This document shows positions 1 to 9,300 of a stretch of DNA of 64,000 nt, in pieces. The DNA comes from Deltaproteobacteria bacterium (GTDB taxonomy: Bacteria > Myxococcota_C > UBA6777): contig SBHC01000085.1 in NCBI GenBank assembly GCA_006226375.1, positions 1-64,000 of the forward strand, written 5' to 3'. A program made the translations under genes and the position numbers. Below the pieces are notes generated by a model. It had not been told where the DNA came from. It saw only the letters and a list, made by a program, of their open reading frames with translations, and searched no databases. Position 1 is the first letter of the stretch, and each line of letters starts with the position of its first letter.

Positions 1-1
1 G

Positions 2-1774
2 CCGATGGCATGGACGCTGTTGTTTGCCTTGGGTGGCGCGCTGATTCTCAGTCTGACCTTGATGCCGGTTCTCGCTTCGTATGTGTTTCGTGGGCCTCTC
101 AAGGTAAAGGACACTTGGTTGCTGCGGCTCTTTCGTGCCCTCTATCTGCCGCTGCTCCGACTCACGCTTCGGTTCCGCCTGAGCTTTGTGGGCCTCTCTC
201 TGGTTGCCTTTGTTGTGAGCGTTGGGTTGCTGCTTGGAATGGGCGCCAACTTTATCCCTCGTCTTGATGAAGGCATGCTTGCTTTGCAGGCCAGCCGACT
301 TCCCTCTGTTTCCTTGGAAGAGTCGATCCAGCATACCACTCGAATCGAACGAATCCTTCGGGAGCTTCCAGAGATTCAGTCTGTGGTATCCAAGACGGGT
401 CGTGCTGAAGTGGCAACGGATCCAATGGGCGTCTTCTTTTCTGACATTTTTGTTGTGTTGGAGCCCCAGAGCCAATGGCGCAAAGGCATGACAACAGCCC
501 GTCTCGTGAAAGAGATGGAGAAGAAGCTCAAGGCAGAGAGTCCAGCCAACAATTATTCCTTCAGCCAGCCGATTCAACTTCGCACCGCGGAGCTTTTGTC
601 GGGTGTGCGCTCTGAGATCGCAGTGAAGGTGTTCGGTGACGACCTTAAGAAGCTTCAGAAGAGCGCAGAGAACATCGTTCAGGTGTTACGCAAGGTGCCT
701 GGAGCCGCCGATGTGATGGCCGAGCCCTCCATCGGACTTCCTTACTTGCGCATCCAATTGAACCGTCGAGAGATCAGCCGCTATGGTATCTCAGATAGTC
801 ATGTGTTGCAGGTGATCGAAGCTATCGGTGGGAAGACGGTTGGAGTTATCTTTGACGGGCAAAAGCGATTTGATCTGCGCGTCAGGTTTCAGAAGAAGGA
901 CCGCTCTCGTCTTTCAGCGATCCGTCAGCTACCTGTTCGTACGCCTCAAGGCACAACGCTACCTCTCGCTCAGCTCGCGCATATCTGGTTTGAAGACGGT
1001 CCGCTTCAGATTCAACGGGAGCAAGGGCGACGACGTGTCACCATCCAGATGAATGTGCGTGGACGTGATCTTGCTTCCTTTGTTCGCGAAGCACAAGCAA
1101 AACTCAAGCAAGCTATCCAGAAGAAAGCTGTCTCTCTTCCTGAAGGCAGCTTTGTGACGTGGGGTGGGCAGTTTGAGCAGCTAGAGAGCGCATCCAAGCG
1201 GCTGATGATTGTTGTACCCATCGCGTTGTTCTTAATTTTTATGTTGCTACAGATGACGTTCAACTCTGTGCGTCTAAGCATCATCATCTTTTTGAACGTA
1301 CCGATGGCTGTCAGTGGCGGCGTCTTTGCATTGAAGCTCCGAGGAATGCCATTGAGTATCAGCGCAGCGATCGGCTTTATCGCTCTCTCTGGCATCGCTG
1401 TGATGAACGGAGTTTTGCTGATTAGCGCGATCCGTGAGTTGCAAGAGTCAGGGCTTTCCAGAGTGCGCTCTGTTTGGGAGGGCTCGATGGGTCGTTTGCG
1501 GCCTGTTCTCATGACAGCGCTCACTGACGCGATTGGCTTTATGCCGATGGCTCTCTCCACGTCTGCAGGTGCTGAAGTTCAACGTCCCTTGGCAACGGTC
1601 GTGATCGGTGGAATTCTGACCTCAACGGCTCTGACTCTGCTGATCTTGCCCGCGGTCTATAGCCTCTGGGGGATTCCTTCTGCTGATGAGACGGAGTCGG
1701 AAGAAACAGAGCCAACTCCGTTTCTCTCCTCAGAGCCTCCTGGACTGGGTGGAGAGTCACCTTCTGTCAAATAA
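2..1774 (+). CDS. Heavy-metal efflux RND permease (CzcA/CusA family), C-terminal part
   Basis: The reading frame is open to the window edge, so the N-terminal ~40% (usual length ~1040 residues) lies outside. What remains starts in the middle of the first transmembrane bundle (SLTLMPVLASYVF), followed by the second periplasmic domain (DEGMLALQASRLP, then the motif region around PIQLRTAELLSGVRSEIAVK) and the second helix bundle ending near LLILPAVYSLWG. These match the HME branch of inner-membrane RND pumps, which use proton flux to export metal cations through an adaptor and an outer-membrane factor. The last ~30 residues are a Glu/Pro-rich tail not usual for the family. The next gene is a BlaI-type repressor in the same direction, after 214 bp with no visible terminator. 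Metal specificity cannot be read from the fragment. Confidence 0.9.
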   Translation, partial: PMAWTLLFALGGALILSLTLMPVLASYVFRGPLKVKDTWLLRLFRALYLPLLRLTLRFRLSFVGLSLVAFVVSVGLLLGMGANFIPRLDEGMLALQASRLPSVSLEESIQHTTRIERILRELPEIQSVVSKTGRAEVATDPMGVFFSDIFVVLEPQSQWRKGMTTARLVKEMEKKLKAESPANNYSFSQPIQLRTAELLSGVRSEIAVKVFGDDLKKLQKSAENIVQVLRKVPGAADVMAEPSIGLPYLRIQLNRREISRYGISDSHVLQVIEAIGGKTVGVIFDGQKRFDLRVRFQKKDRSRLSAIRQLPVRTPQGTTLPLAQLAHIWFEDGPLQIQREQGRRRVTIQMNVRGRDLASFVREAQAKLKQAIQKKAVSLPEGSFVTWGGQFEQLESASKRLMIVVPIALFLIFMLLQMTFNSVRLSIIIFLNVPMAVSGGVFALKLRGMPLSISAAIGFIALSGIAVMNGVLLISAIRELQESGLSRVRSVWEGSMGRLRPVLMTALTDAIGFMPMALSTSAGAEVQRPLATVVIGGILTSTALTLLILPAVYSLWGIPSADETESEETEPTPFLSSEPPGLGGESPSVK

Positions 1775-1870
1775 GGCTTCCTGAAAGATCGTCCCTTGCT
1801 CCTCACCTCTGCCTCCTTGTTTCTTTTTCCGTACATACTCTCAATCCAACCATCGAAGGATAAAAACTAT

Positions 1871-1899
1871 TTGCTTCCTACGACAGCTTGTAGTAGAAC
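1871..1899 (+). promoter_or_regulatory. Possible promoter of the blaI-type operon, overlapped by an operator
   Basis: TTGCTT at 1871-1876 and TAGAAC at 1894-1899 are 17 bp apart and resemble weak -35 and -10 elements. The first BlaI-type palindrome fills the spacer between them, the classic geometry for repression. The assignment is by eye and the hexamers are poor, so it is tentative. Confidence 0.4.
1878..1896 (+). promoter_or_regulatory. BlaI/CopY-type operator box 1
   Basis: CTACGACAGCTTGTAGTAG is an imperfect palindrome: arms CTACGACA and TGTAGTAG match at 7 of 8 positions around a 3-bp centre. It resembles the TACTACA/TGTAGTA half-sites of BlaI/MecI operators. It lies 93 bp upstream of the BlaI-type gene, so autorepression is likely. 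Confidence 0.75.
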
Positions 1900-1913
1900 A
1901 CAATGATGTCACT

Positions 1914-1932
1914 CTACGACAGCTTGTAGTAG
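1914..1932 (+). promoter_or_regulatory. BlaI/CopY-type operator box 2
   Basis: This is an exact 19/19 copy of box 1, 36 bp further downstream. Such pairs of operators are typical for bla and mec divergons. It lies 57 bp upstream of the repressor start. Confidence 0.75.
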
Positions 1933-1988
1933 GCTGCGGATGGAGTGGATGATTGTAGCTTGCAGCTAAAGTATGCAGGAGGAAGCGG

Positions 1989-2375
1989 ATGGGCAGCCAG
2001 GGTATCAGTGGCCTGGAGAGAGATGTGATGGAGTGCATCTGGGAGAAGGGCCGAGCAACAGTTCGGGATGTGATGAACTGTTTGGATCAGTCGAAGAGTC
2101 GGGCGTATACCACGATCATGACTACGATGGACAGGCTCTTCCAAAAAGACCTGTTGGTTCGTGAGCGTGAGGGAAATGCCTACGTGTATGTACCCGCTCA
2201 GAGCCGGGACTCCTACTGGAAGTCTGTTGCCCAAGAGACCATGCAGACGCTCCTCACTGTTGGTGGTGATGTTGCTCTTTCCGCGTTTGTGGATGCTGCT
2301 TCTCAGGAAGACGAAAAGAACCTGGAGCGCTTGGAGCAATTGATTCAGTCCCATCGCGACCGACGGGGGTCCTGA
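1989..2375 (+). CDS. BlaI/MecI/CopY-family transcriptional repressor
   Basis: 128 residues, the normal size for the family. The N-terminal winged helix covers about residues 5-80 (GLERDVMECIWEKG, the recognition helix region with AYTTIMTTMDRL, then the wing around REREGNAYVY). The C-terminal helices form the dimerisation arm. Family members bind palindromic TACA/TGTA operators as dimers and are removed by proteolysis or metal binding. The start is set by AGGAGG six bases upstream. The gene overlaps the next one by one base (TGATG), the usual coupling between a BlaI repressor and its M56 protease. No Cys-X-Cys metal-binding motif of the CopY type is present, which favours the protease route of induction. 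Confidence 0.92.
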   Translation: MGSQGISGLERDVMECIWEKGRATVRDVMNCLDQSKSRAYTTIMTTMDRLFQKDLLVREREGNAYVYVPAQSRDSYWKSVAQETMQTLLTVGGDVALSAFVDAASQEDEKNLERLEQLIQSHRDRRGS

Positions 2376-3421
2376 TGATATATGCACCCCTCATTGGCTT
2401 GGCCCTGCTGTGGCTTGTGGCCGCTATCGGTTTGTTGGGACAGGCTCTTCTTTATCGACAGTCCAAGGAACTCTTTGCTCGTTCGCAACGTCGGGCGTCC
2501 TGGTTGATGCAAGTGTTTCTTTTGGTGTGTTCGTTTGTGCTTGCTCTTTATCTGCCATCGTTGGTGGAGATGGCTCATGGCTTTCCTGTTCATGAGCATA
2601 CCACCCATGGGTTTTTGCATCATAGCTACCATCCCGCTGCTGGCTCTATGTTTTGGGTTCTCCTTGTTTTGTCAGGAGGTGCCTTTTCGTTGTTTTTGTG
2701 GGCGACTTGTGTTCCGTTGTTTCGGTGGTTTCGTCTGCATCAACAGCTTCGGAAGTTGGAGGACGTTGTCCAACAAACGCAACTTTCTTCTGAGGAGCAA
2801 GCCAAGCTTACGATGGTTCGACGCGAATGGTCGCCTGAGCGTAACTGCATGGTTGTCCCAGGAGCGTGGGTTGGTCTTGTTGGCCTTTGGCGGCCGACAT
2901 TGCTTTTGGGACGAGAGTTGCTTGCAGCGTTGGATGTTCGAGAGCTACAGGCCATTCTTGCCCACGAAGAGGCACACTACCAACGCAAAGACTCATTGTG
3001 GCGTTTTGCTTTTTTTGTGGTGAGTCGCTTTTTTCCTTGGTGGGGACCCAAGTGGTTTCGGGAGTGGACAACAGACACTGAGGTGCTGTGCGATGCCCAG
3101 GCTTCGGAAACACTGGGGGAGCCGACCTTGCTGGCTGCCACCTTGGTTAAAGTGAGACGTATTCAGTTTCAAGAGAAGGGACACCTGGGGAATCCTACCG
3201 TTTCTCCTTCCCTCTTGTTGGGCTTTTTGGAAGATTCCAACCTTGAAATTCGAGTCCATGCGCTTCTTCACGGAACTGTTGCCCTTCAGAGCCCTGTTCA
3301 TTCTCGTGTTTCTCTCGCCTTGATCGCCTGCCTCTCTCTGCTCTTTGTGTGGGAACATCAGCTTCTTCACCACGCGATAGAGCATCTTTTCACCGGCTTC
3401 TTTCATCAACTTTTGCACTAG
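2375..3421 (+). CDS. M56-family (BlaR1-like) membrane metallopeptidase without sensor domain
   Basis: 348 residues. Hydrophobic helices are visible at about 1-25, 45-65 and 85-115, then a cytoplasmic zinc-protease domain with HEEAH at residues 197-201 in the setting AILAHEEAHYQRKD, and a last helix near 308-325. This is the architecture of the BlaR1/MecR1 N-terminal part, whose protease removes the BlaI repressor once a ligand is sensed. The extracytoplasmic penicillin-binding domain of classical BlaR1 (~250 residues) is absent; only a short C-terminal His-containing tail follows the last helix. Together with the downstream metal-efflux genes this suggests a signal other than beta-lactams, possibly a metal, but that is inference. 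Confidence 0.85.
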   Translation: MIYAPLIGLALLWLVAAIGLLGQALLYRQSKELFARSQRRASWLMQVFLLVCSFVLALYLPSLVEMAHGFPVHEHTTHGFLHHSYHPAAGSMFWVLLVLSGGAFSLFLWATCVPLFRWFRLHQQLRKLEDVVQQTQLSSEEQAKLTMVRREWSPERNCMVVPGAWVGLVGLWRPTLLLGRELLAALDVRELQAILAHEEAHYQRKDSLWRFAFFVVSRFFPWWGPKWFREWTTDTEVLCDAQASETLGEPTLLAATLVKVRRIQFQEKGHLGNPTVSPSLLLGFLEDSNLEIRVHALLHGTVALQSPVHSRVSLALIACLSLLFVWEHQLLHHAIEHLFTGFFHQLLH

Positions 3422-3425
3422 CAGG

Positions 3426-4733
3426 ATGAACCTTTGTATGAACGTTAATGCGAAGACCTTTGTGTATGTTGTGCTACTACGTGTTGTAGTAGTCTTCCTT
3501 TTGGGTTGGGGAGTTCTCGCTTGCAGCTGGGATGTCCATGCAGAGACAACCGTTCAAACGAGCGTGTTGCGAGGAAAAGCCGTACCATGGAAGCAGGCGC
3601 TGGTGCTCTTACGTCAGCACTTGCCTTCGCTGTTGTTGGCCCGAAAGAGGTTGCAAGGTCAAAAGAAAAGCGCCCGACAGGCTGGCGCGTTTCCCAATCC
3701 ATCGATCTCGTACAGACGAGAGCAGCTCTTTCCCCAGCAGGGGCAAGATGAGGCAGGTGTACAGATCAACATTCCGCTGGGGGCGAGTCCTTGGAGGCAG
3801 AAGGATGTTGCGATGGCTCGGGTTCGTGTGCAATCCTGGTCTGTGAAGTTGCTCCTTCTTCGGCACTCGTTTCGATTTCTTCGGGATTATTTCAACCTGC
3901 TTCATCGCGTGAAAAGGTTGCGGATCTTGGAGCAGAGTTTTCGCCGCTTTCAGGGGATTGAACGCATCGTTAAGGTTCGAGTGCAAGAGGGTAAACTTCC
4001 AGGTGCTTACAGGTTGCGTTTGCTCCTTGAAATGCGCCAGCGAGAATCACAGATCGAGCGACTCAAGGCTCAGATGGAGCAGCAGGGGCGACAGCTTGGT
4101 TATCGGATTGGACAACGAGACGTCCCTGTCTTGCCACAAGGCTCTTTGGTGCCTTCGTCGTATCAACTTCCGGCTGTTACGAAAGAGTTATTGGATAAGT
4201 TACCACCCCTTCAACACGCGAAGGCGCAGTCTCGACTGGCGAAAGAGCAGCGACGGTTGGCGTATGCCCGAGCGTGGCCCAATTTGCAGTTAGCCTTGGG
4301 TTATCTTCACTCGGACAACACATCACAAAACCAGCAGGATGGACACGGATTTTACTTGGGGATCTCGGTGCCTCTTCCCTTCTTTCAACGGAACCAATAC
4401 CGGACCCAACAAGCCCTACAATCCTTGCGGGTGGCTCGTTACAAAATTACGCTGCTGTTGCAACAGTATCGGTACCAAATGGAGCAAAGTCAGCGGCAAC
4501 TTCGCAAGGCAAGGAGTCGCTTGACACGCTACCAAGCCAACGTCTCTGGACAGATTCGTTCATTGCTGCGTTCCGCCAAAGCCGCCTTTGTGGGAGGGAC
4601 TTCGGTGCAAGCTTACCTCGATATGCAGCTCACTGCGGAACGCCTTCAATTGTATGAGCTATCCCTACAGAAAGATATCCGACAGTTTTCTCTTCAACTT
4701 CACCAACTGATGGGGCGAATCCCCCGGCAATAA
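3426..4733 (+). CDS. Outer-membrane factor of an RND metal efflux system (TolC/CzcC-like)
   Basis: 435 residues with an N-terminal export signal, then long Gln/Arg/Leu-rich helices with the pseudo-repeat seen in TolC/CzcC (GAFPNPSISYRREQ near the first strand and AYARAWPNLQLALGYLHSD in the second half). It should form the trimeric channel that exports substrate from the adaptor-pump complex. The start is uncertain: the ATG at 3426 touches AGG with no spacing, while the in-frame ATG at 3438 has AGGA at a workable distance. Both keep the signal peptide. VLACS at the end of the hydrophobic stretch could be a weak lipobox. A third BlaI-type palindrome lies within its first codons. Confidence 0.85.
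   Translation: MNLCMNVNAKTFVYVVLLRVVVVFLLGWGVLACSWDVHAETTVQTSVLRGKAVPWKQALVLLRQHLPSLLLARKRLQGQKKSARQAGAFPNPSISYRREQLFPQQGQDEAGVQINIPLGASPWRQKDVAMARVRVQSWSVKLLLLRHSFRFLRDYFNLLHRVKRLRILEQSFRRFQGIERIVKVRVQEGKLPGAYRLRLLLEMRQRESQIERLKAQMEQQGRQLGYRIGQRDVPVLPQGSLVPSSYQLPAVTKELLDKLPPLQHAKAQSRLAKEQRRLAYARAWPNLQLALGYLHSDNTSQNQQDGHGFYLGISVPLPFFQRNQYRTQQALQSLRVARYKITLLLQQYRYQMEQSQRQLRKARSRLTRYQANVSGQIRSLLRSAKAAFVGGTSVQAYLDMQLTAERLQLYELSLQKDIRQFSLQLHQLMGRIPRQ
3474..3492 (+). promoter_or_regulatory. BlaI/CopY-type operator box 3, inside the coding region
   Basis: CTACTACGTGTTGTAGTAG has the same 8-3-8 layout as boxes 1 and 2; its arms pair at 7 of 8 positions and its right arm is identical to theirs. It lies in the signal-peptide codons of the outer-membrane factor gene, where it could act as a roadblock or control an internal promoter. 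Confidence 0.6.
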
Positions 4734-4742
4734 GGCAGGATT

Positions 4743-6365
4743 ATGACAAGCTATCTATGGGCTTGGAGCCGCGCTTGCAAAGCTCGCGTATGGATGGGAT
4801 TGTTTGGGCTGACTCTTCTCTTGGGCTGCAAACATTCTCATCATGATCACGGAGGCCACAGCCATGGAGGACATAGCCATGGAGGTCACGGTGGTCATGG
4901 TGGTCACGGGCATGGTCATGGTCATGGTGAAGAAGGTGACACTGTTGCTGTGACGTTGTACACCGAACGCACCGAGCTGTTCATGGAATACACCAAGCTG
5001 GTGAGTGGGAAGAAGGCTTCCTTTCTGGCACACCTGACAGTCTTAGGGAAGACATTCAAGCCCGTAACGTCGGGGTACTTGAAGGTGATGTTTGTACAGG
5101 GTGGAGTCCGAAAACATACCATTGTGGCGCGCTCTGTTTTGCGCAAAGGCATCTTCAAACCGGTCGGAAAAGCCCCAGCACCAGGGAAGTACAAGCTGGT
5201 GATGAGCCTTACTTCACCGCAGGTTCTGGATACGTTGGTTCTTCCTGTGGTGGTGTATGCGAATGAGAAGGAAGCGAAGGCTGCGAAACCAAAAGCTGAC
5301 GAAGAAGGAGACATCTCCTTTCTTAAAGAGCAACAGTGGAACCTTCCTTTTGCGAACCAACCTTTGGCCCAGCGGACGATGCGGAAAAGTCTTGATGTTG
5401 TCGGCTCGATTGAGCCGAAGTCTGGGCATTTTGCTCGTGTGACGGCGCCAGCTTCGGGTGTCGTGGAGTGGTTGAGTCCAAAGCTACAAGAAGGTGTGTT
5501 GATGAAGCGAGGTCAGCTGTTGCTGCGAATCACACCCCAGCTGTTCGCAGGGACAGACCTTCCTCAGCTTCAACAGGTCTTGAGCAAGGTGAAGTCAAGC
5601 TACGAACAAGCGGTCTGGGAGTTAAGACGATTGCGTCGGATGGCCAAGCAGAGGGCGGTCGCACCCTGGCAACTGAAGCAGGCTCAGGTGCAAAAACAGC
5701 AGTGGAAAGACCAATGGGATGCTGCGAAGCGAAGGCTACGACTTTTCCGCCGCACCCGTATGTTACGAACCAACCGAGGACACTCCATTCAGTTGCGTGT
5801 GCCGCTTACTGGCTCTGTCACCAAACTGCTTGTCACGCCAGGAATGTTTGTGGAGCAGGGGCGACCGTTGCTTACGTTGATTAACCGCAAAAAGTTAACG
5901 GTGGAAGCTATGTTGCCTGAGGCAAGCTTGTCGGAGCTATCGAAGGTGACAGATGCTTCGATGCAGGTCGGCTCCCGTTGGCTGGGATTGGGTCCAGTGC
6001 TTCGTAAGGGAGTGCAACTTGATGAGACGACACGCACGTTTCCGCTCTTCTTTGATCTCCCAGCTGGAGAGTTTTGGGTGGGGCAACACACCAAGGTGCA
6101 GCTACATCTTCAGTCTCGTAAGGTTCTTGCTGTCCCCGTGAGCGCCATCCTTGATGACAAAGGAAAGTCCGTTGTGTTTGTGCAAAACACGGGGGAGTCG
6201 TTTTCCAAGAGAGAGGTTGTTTTGGGTATCCGAGACCGCGATTGGGTTGAGGTGCGTAGTGGTGTTCGAGCGGGAGAGAGGGTTGTGGTGACTGGAGCGT
6301 ACGAGATTATGATCAGTCAGGCTCTCAAGCAGGGCGGCGCAGTGGGGCATGGTCATGCTCACTGA
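4743..6365 (+). CDS. RND periplasmic adaptor lipoprotein with His-rich N-terminus (CzcB/CusB-like)
   Basis: 540 residues. The N-terminus is a lipoprotein signal ending in LLLGC with Cys29. Residues 31-62 are a His/Gly tract with repeated GHSHGGHSHGG and GHGH units, likely to bind divalent or monovalent metal in the periplasm. Residues ~70-170 form a beta-rich domain (TLYTERTELFMEY) seen in heavy-metal adaptors. The barrel-sandwich halves lie around VTAPASGVVEWLSPKLQEG and RVPLTGSVTKLLVTPGMFVE, flanking a helical hairpin. The C-terminal membrane-proximal domain follows (VGHGHAH end). The protein links the pump to the outer-membrane channel. Its last 17 bases overlap the permease gene, so the two are translated together. 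The His tail points to a metal substrate but not to which one. Confidence 0.9.
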   Translation: MTSYLWAWSRACKARVWMGLFGLTLLLGCKHSHHDHGGHSHGGHSHGGHGGHGGHGHGHGHGEEGDTVAVTLYTERTELFMEYTKLVSGKKASFLAHLTVLGKTFKPVTSGYLKVMFVQGGVRKHTIVARSVLRKGIFKPVGKAPAPGKYKLVMSLTSPQVLDTLVLPVVVYANEKEAKAAKPKADEEGDISFLKEQQWNLPFANQPLAQRTMRKSLDVVGSIEPKSGHFARVTAPASGVVEWLSPKLQEGVLMKRGQLLLRITPQLFAGTDLPQLQQVLSKVKSSYEQAVWELRRLRRMAKQRAVAPWQLKQAQVQKQQWKDQWDAAKRRLRLFRRTRMLRTNRGHSIQLRVPLTGSVTKLLVTPGMFVEQGRPLLTLINRKKLTVEAMLPEASLSELSKVTDASMQVGSRWLGLGPVLRKGVQLDETTRTFPLFFDLPAGEFWVGQHTKVQLHLQSRKVLAVPVSAILDDKGKSVVFVQNTGESFSKREVVLGIRDRDWVEVRSGVRAGERVVVTGAYEIMISQALKQGGAVGHGHAH

Positions 6366-9300
6366 AGACACAACACGTTCGGGGTGGCTGGATCAAGCTC
6401 TCGCGTGGTCCTTGAGGCGGCGGATTGTGGTACTTCTGCTTGCAGCGGGGCTGTTGGTGTGGGGGTTTTATCGATTGGCTGCGATGCCCGTGGATGTTCT
6501 CCCCGATCTGACAACGCCCACGGTCACGTTACTTGTGGACGCTCCCGGTCTAACAGCGGAAGAGACCGAAAAACTTGTCGCAGTGCCGTTGGAAACTTCA
6601 TTGAACGGGGCAGGGGGCGTCCAGCGCATTCGCAGCTCGGTGGTTCCAGGGTTTGCGGTGTTATGGGTGTCGTTTAAGTGGAACACCAACCTGTATCTGG
6701 CGCGACAGATTGTCAACGAGAGAATTCAACACGCCGTCGCTCAGTTTCCAAAGCAAGCGAAAGCACCAGTTCTGGCGCCTATTTCGTCGATCATGGGCGA
6801 GGTGATGTTCCTGGCCTTTCATAGCAAAAAACACTCGCTGCGTCAGGTTCGAACTACGGTGGATCGGTTGATTCGACGTCGTCTTTTGGGCGTGTCTGGA
6901 GTGGCCCAAGTCACTCCGATTGGTGGTGAGGTGAAGCAATACCAGGTGTTGCTGTCTCCCCATAAATTACGACATCACAAACTAACTCCAAAGGCTGTGT
7001 GTGAAGCTATCGAGAAGGCCAACGGCAATCGTTGGGGTGGTCTCCTTGTGATGGGAGGGCGCGAATTCTCGATCGAGGCGTTGGGGAGGATCTCCAACAA
7101 GAAAGCGCTCAAGGATGTAGTTGTTGCTGTGAGGAAGGGTGTTCCTGTCACCCTTGAGCAGGTCGCTGTTGTACAGGTCGGTCAGGCTTTCCGGCGAGGG
7201 GTTGCTTCGTTCAACGGGCAAGAAGCCGTTGTTCTAGGAATTCAGAAGCAGCCACGGGTGAATACGCTGACGTTAACGCAGCGACTGGACCAGACCTTGG
7301 ATACCTTGGCGAAAACGCTTCCCAAAGGTTATGTGATTGAGCGCAAGGGGTTCCGCCAGGCGCGCTTTATTGAGGTCTCGATTCACAACGTCCAGCGAGC
7401 TTTGTTGGAAGGTGCAATCCTCGTTGTTTTGGTGTTGATGCTGTTCTTGGTCAACGTACGTGCCACCGTCATTTCCGTGATGGCGATCCCTCTTTCGTTG
7501 ATTACGGCGTTTCTCTTGTTGGAGATGCTAGGAGCAACGGTCAACACCATGACATTGGGAGGGTTGACTGTCGCGATTGGTGCCTTGGTGGACGATGCGG
7601 TGATCGATGTGGAGAACATCTTCCGTCGGTTACAGATCAACAACGCTCTTGTTCCAGAGCTGCGTCAATCTCCGATACGTGTGGTGTTTGAAGCATCCAA
7701 GGAGATCCGTACCTCCATCTTGTTTGCCACGTTGATTCTGATGTTGGTCTTTCTTCCCATCTTTTTCCTTTCTGGAATTGAAGGACGCTTGCTGCGTCCT
7801 CTCGGTCTTGCGTATCTGATTTCTATCTTTGCTTCCCTTCTCGTCGCCCTGACTGTGACGCCCGTATTGTCGTATTATTTGCTGTCGAAAAATCCCAAGG
7901 CTGTGAGTCATGGAGAGAGCTTTCTGGTGCGGTGGCTGCAGCGTTTGTACCGACCGGTGTTGGAGTGGAGTCTCCGGCATCCGAAGACGCTGATCTTTTT
8001 CTCTGTTGGTTTGTTTGTTGCTGCTATGGCTTTGTTTCCTTTCTTGGGCCGGTCTTTCTTGCCGCCGTTCAATGAGGGAAGCTTAACGGTTGCAGTCACA
8101 ACGTTGCCGGGAACGTCGCTGCAAAAGTCAGCGGAGTTTGGGGAGCGCGTTGAGAAGGTGATGATGACCTTTCCCGAAGTGGTTGCCACCACGCGAAGGA
8201 CAGGAAGAGGGGAACTCGACGAGCACGTGCAAGGTGTGTATGCCGGAGAGCTTGATGTGGTGCTGAAGATGAAGAAGCGCTCCATGAGGGAGTTTCTTCA
8301 TAGCTTCCGTGAGAAGCTCGCAGCCATCCCTGGAGTCGTGATTAACATCGGCCAGCCGATCAGTCACCGGATTGACCACATGTTATCGGGGTCGCGCTCT
8401 GCCGTTGCCATCAAATTGTACGGGCCTGACTTGCTGAAACTCCGGGAGCTAGGGGAGCAAATCAAAGCCCAGGTGGCTACCGTTTCTGGGCTGGTGGATG
8501 TGGGGTTGGAGTCGATGATTCAGGTTCCTCAATACCAGGTGTTGCCTCGTCCTTTTGAAGCCAAGCGGTACGGTTTGAGTCCTGGCGTTTTGATGTCTCG
8601 TGTTGAACATGCTTTGCATGGGGCTGCGGCCACCCACATTCTGGAAGGACAAAATCATGTCGGTGTGTGGGTAAGGTACAATCATGGGGGCATCAAGAAT
8701 CGGAAGCAGCTGGAAGACCTTCCTATTTTTACCCCCACAGGTGCGGTCGTTCCATTGCGTCAGGTCGCCCGCATCCGGTACGGTTGGGGTCCCAATCGGA
8801 TCAATCGCGAGGCCGGGCAACGTCGGATTATTATCAGCGCCAACACCTCCAAAGCAGATCTGGTGGGCTTGGTTCAACAAGCGCAACGGAAGATTCAGAC
8901 GCTCTCCTTACCTCAAGGGTACTATGTGGAGTATGGAGGGCAATTTGAGCGTGAAGCGACGGCTCGACAGACTATGCTGGTCCTGAGTTTGGTCGTGTTG
9001 GTTGCCATTCTATGGCTGTTGCAACTCGCTTTTGGAAGCTTCCGTTTGGCGTTGCTTATCCTGGTGAATCTACCGCTGGCGTTGATTGGTGGGGTCTTTT
9101 TGCTCTTTGTGACAGGGCAGGTGGTATCGGTTGCTGCGTTAGTAGGTTGGATTACATTGTTTGGGATTGCCACCCGAAATGGCATCATCCTAATCAGCCA
9201 TTACCAACATCTTTGGGCAGAAAAGATGCCTCTTTGGGACACTGTAGTGCAAGGAAGCCTGGAGCGACTGAACCCTGTTCTGATGACAGCGCTCACCACA

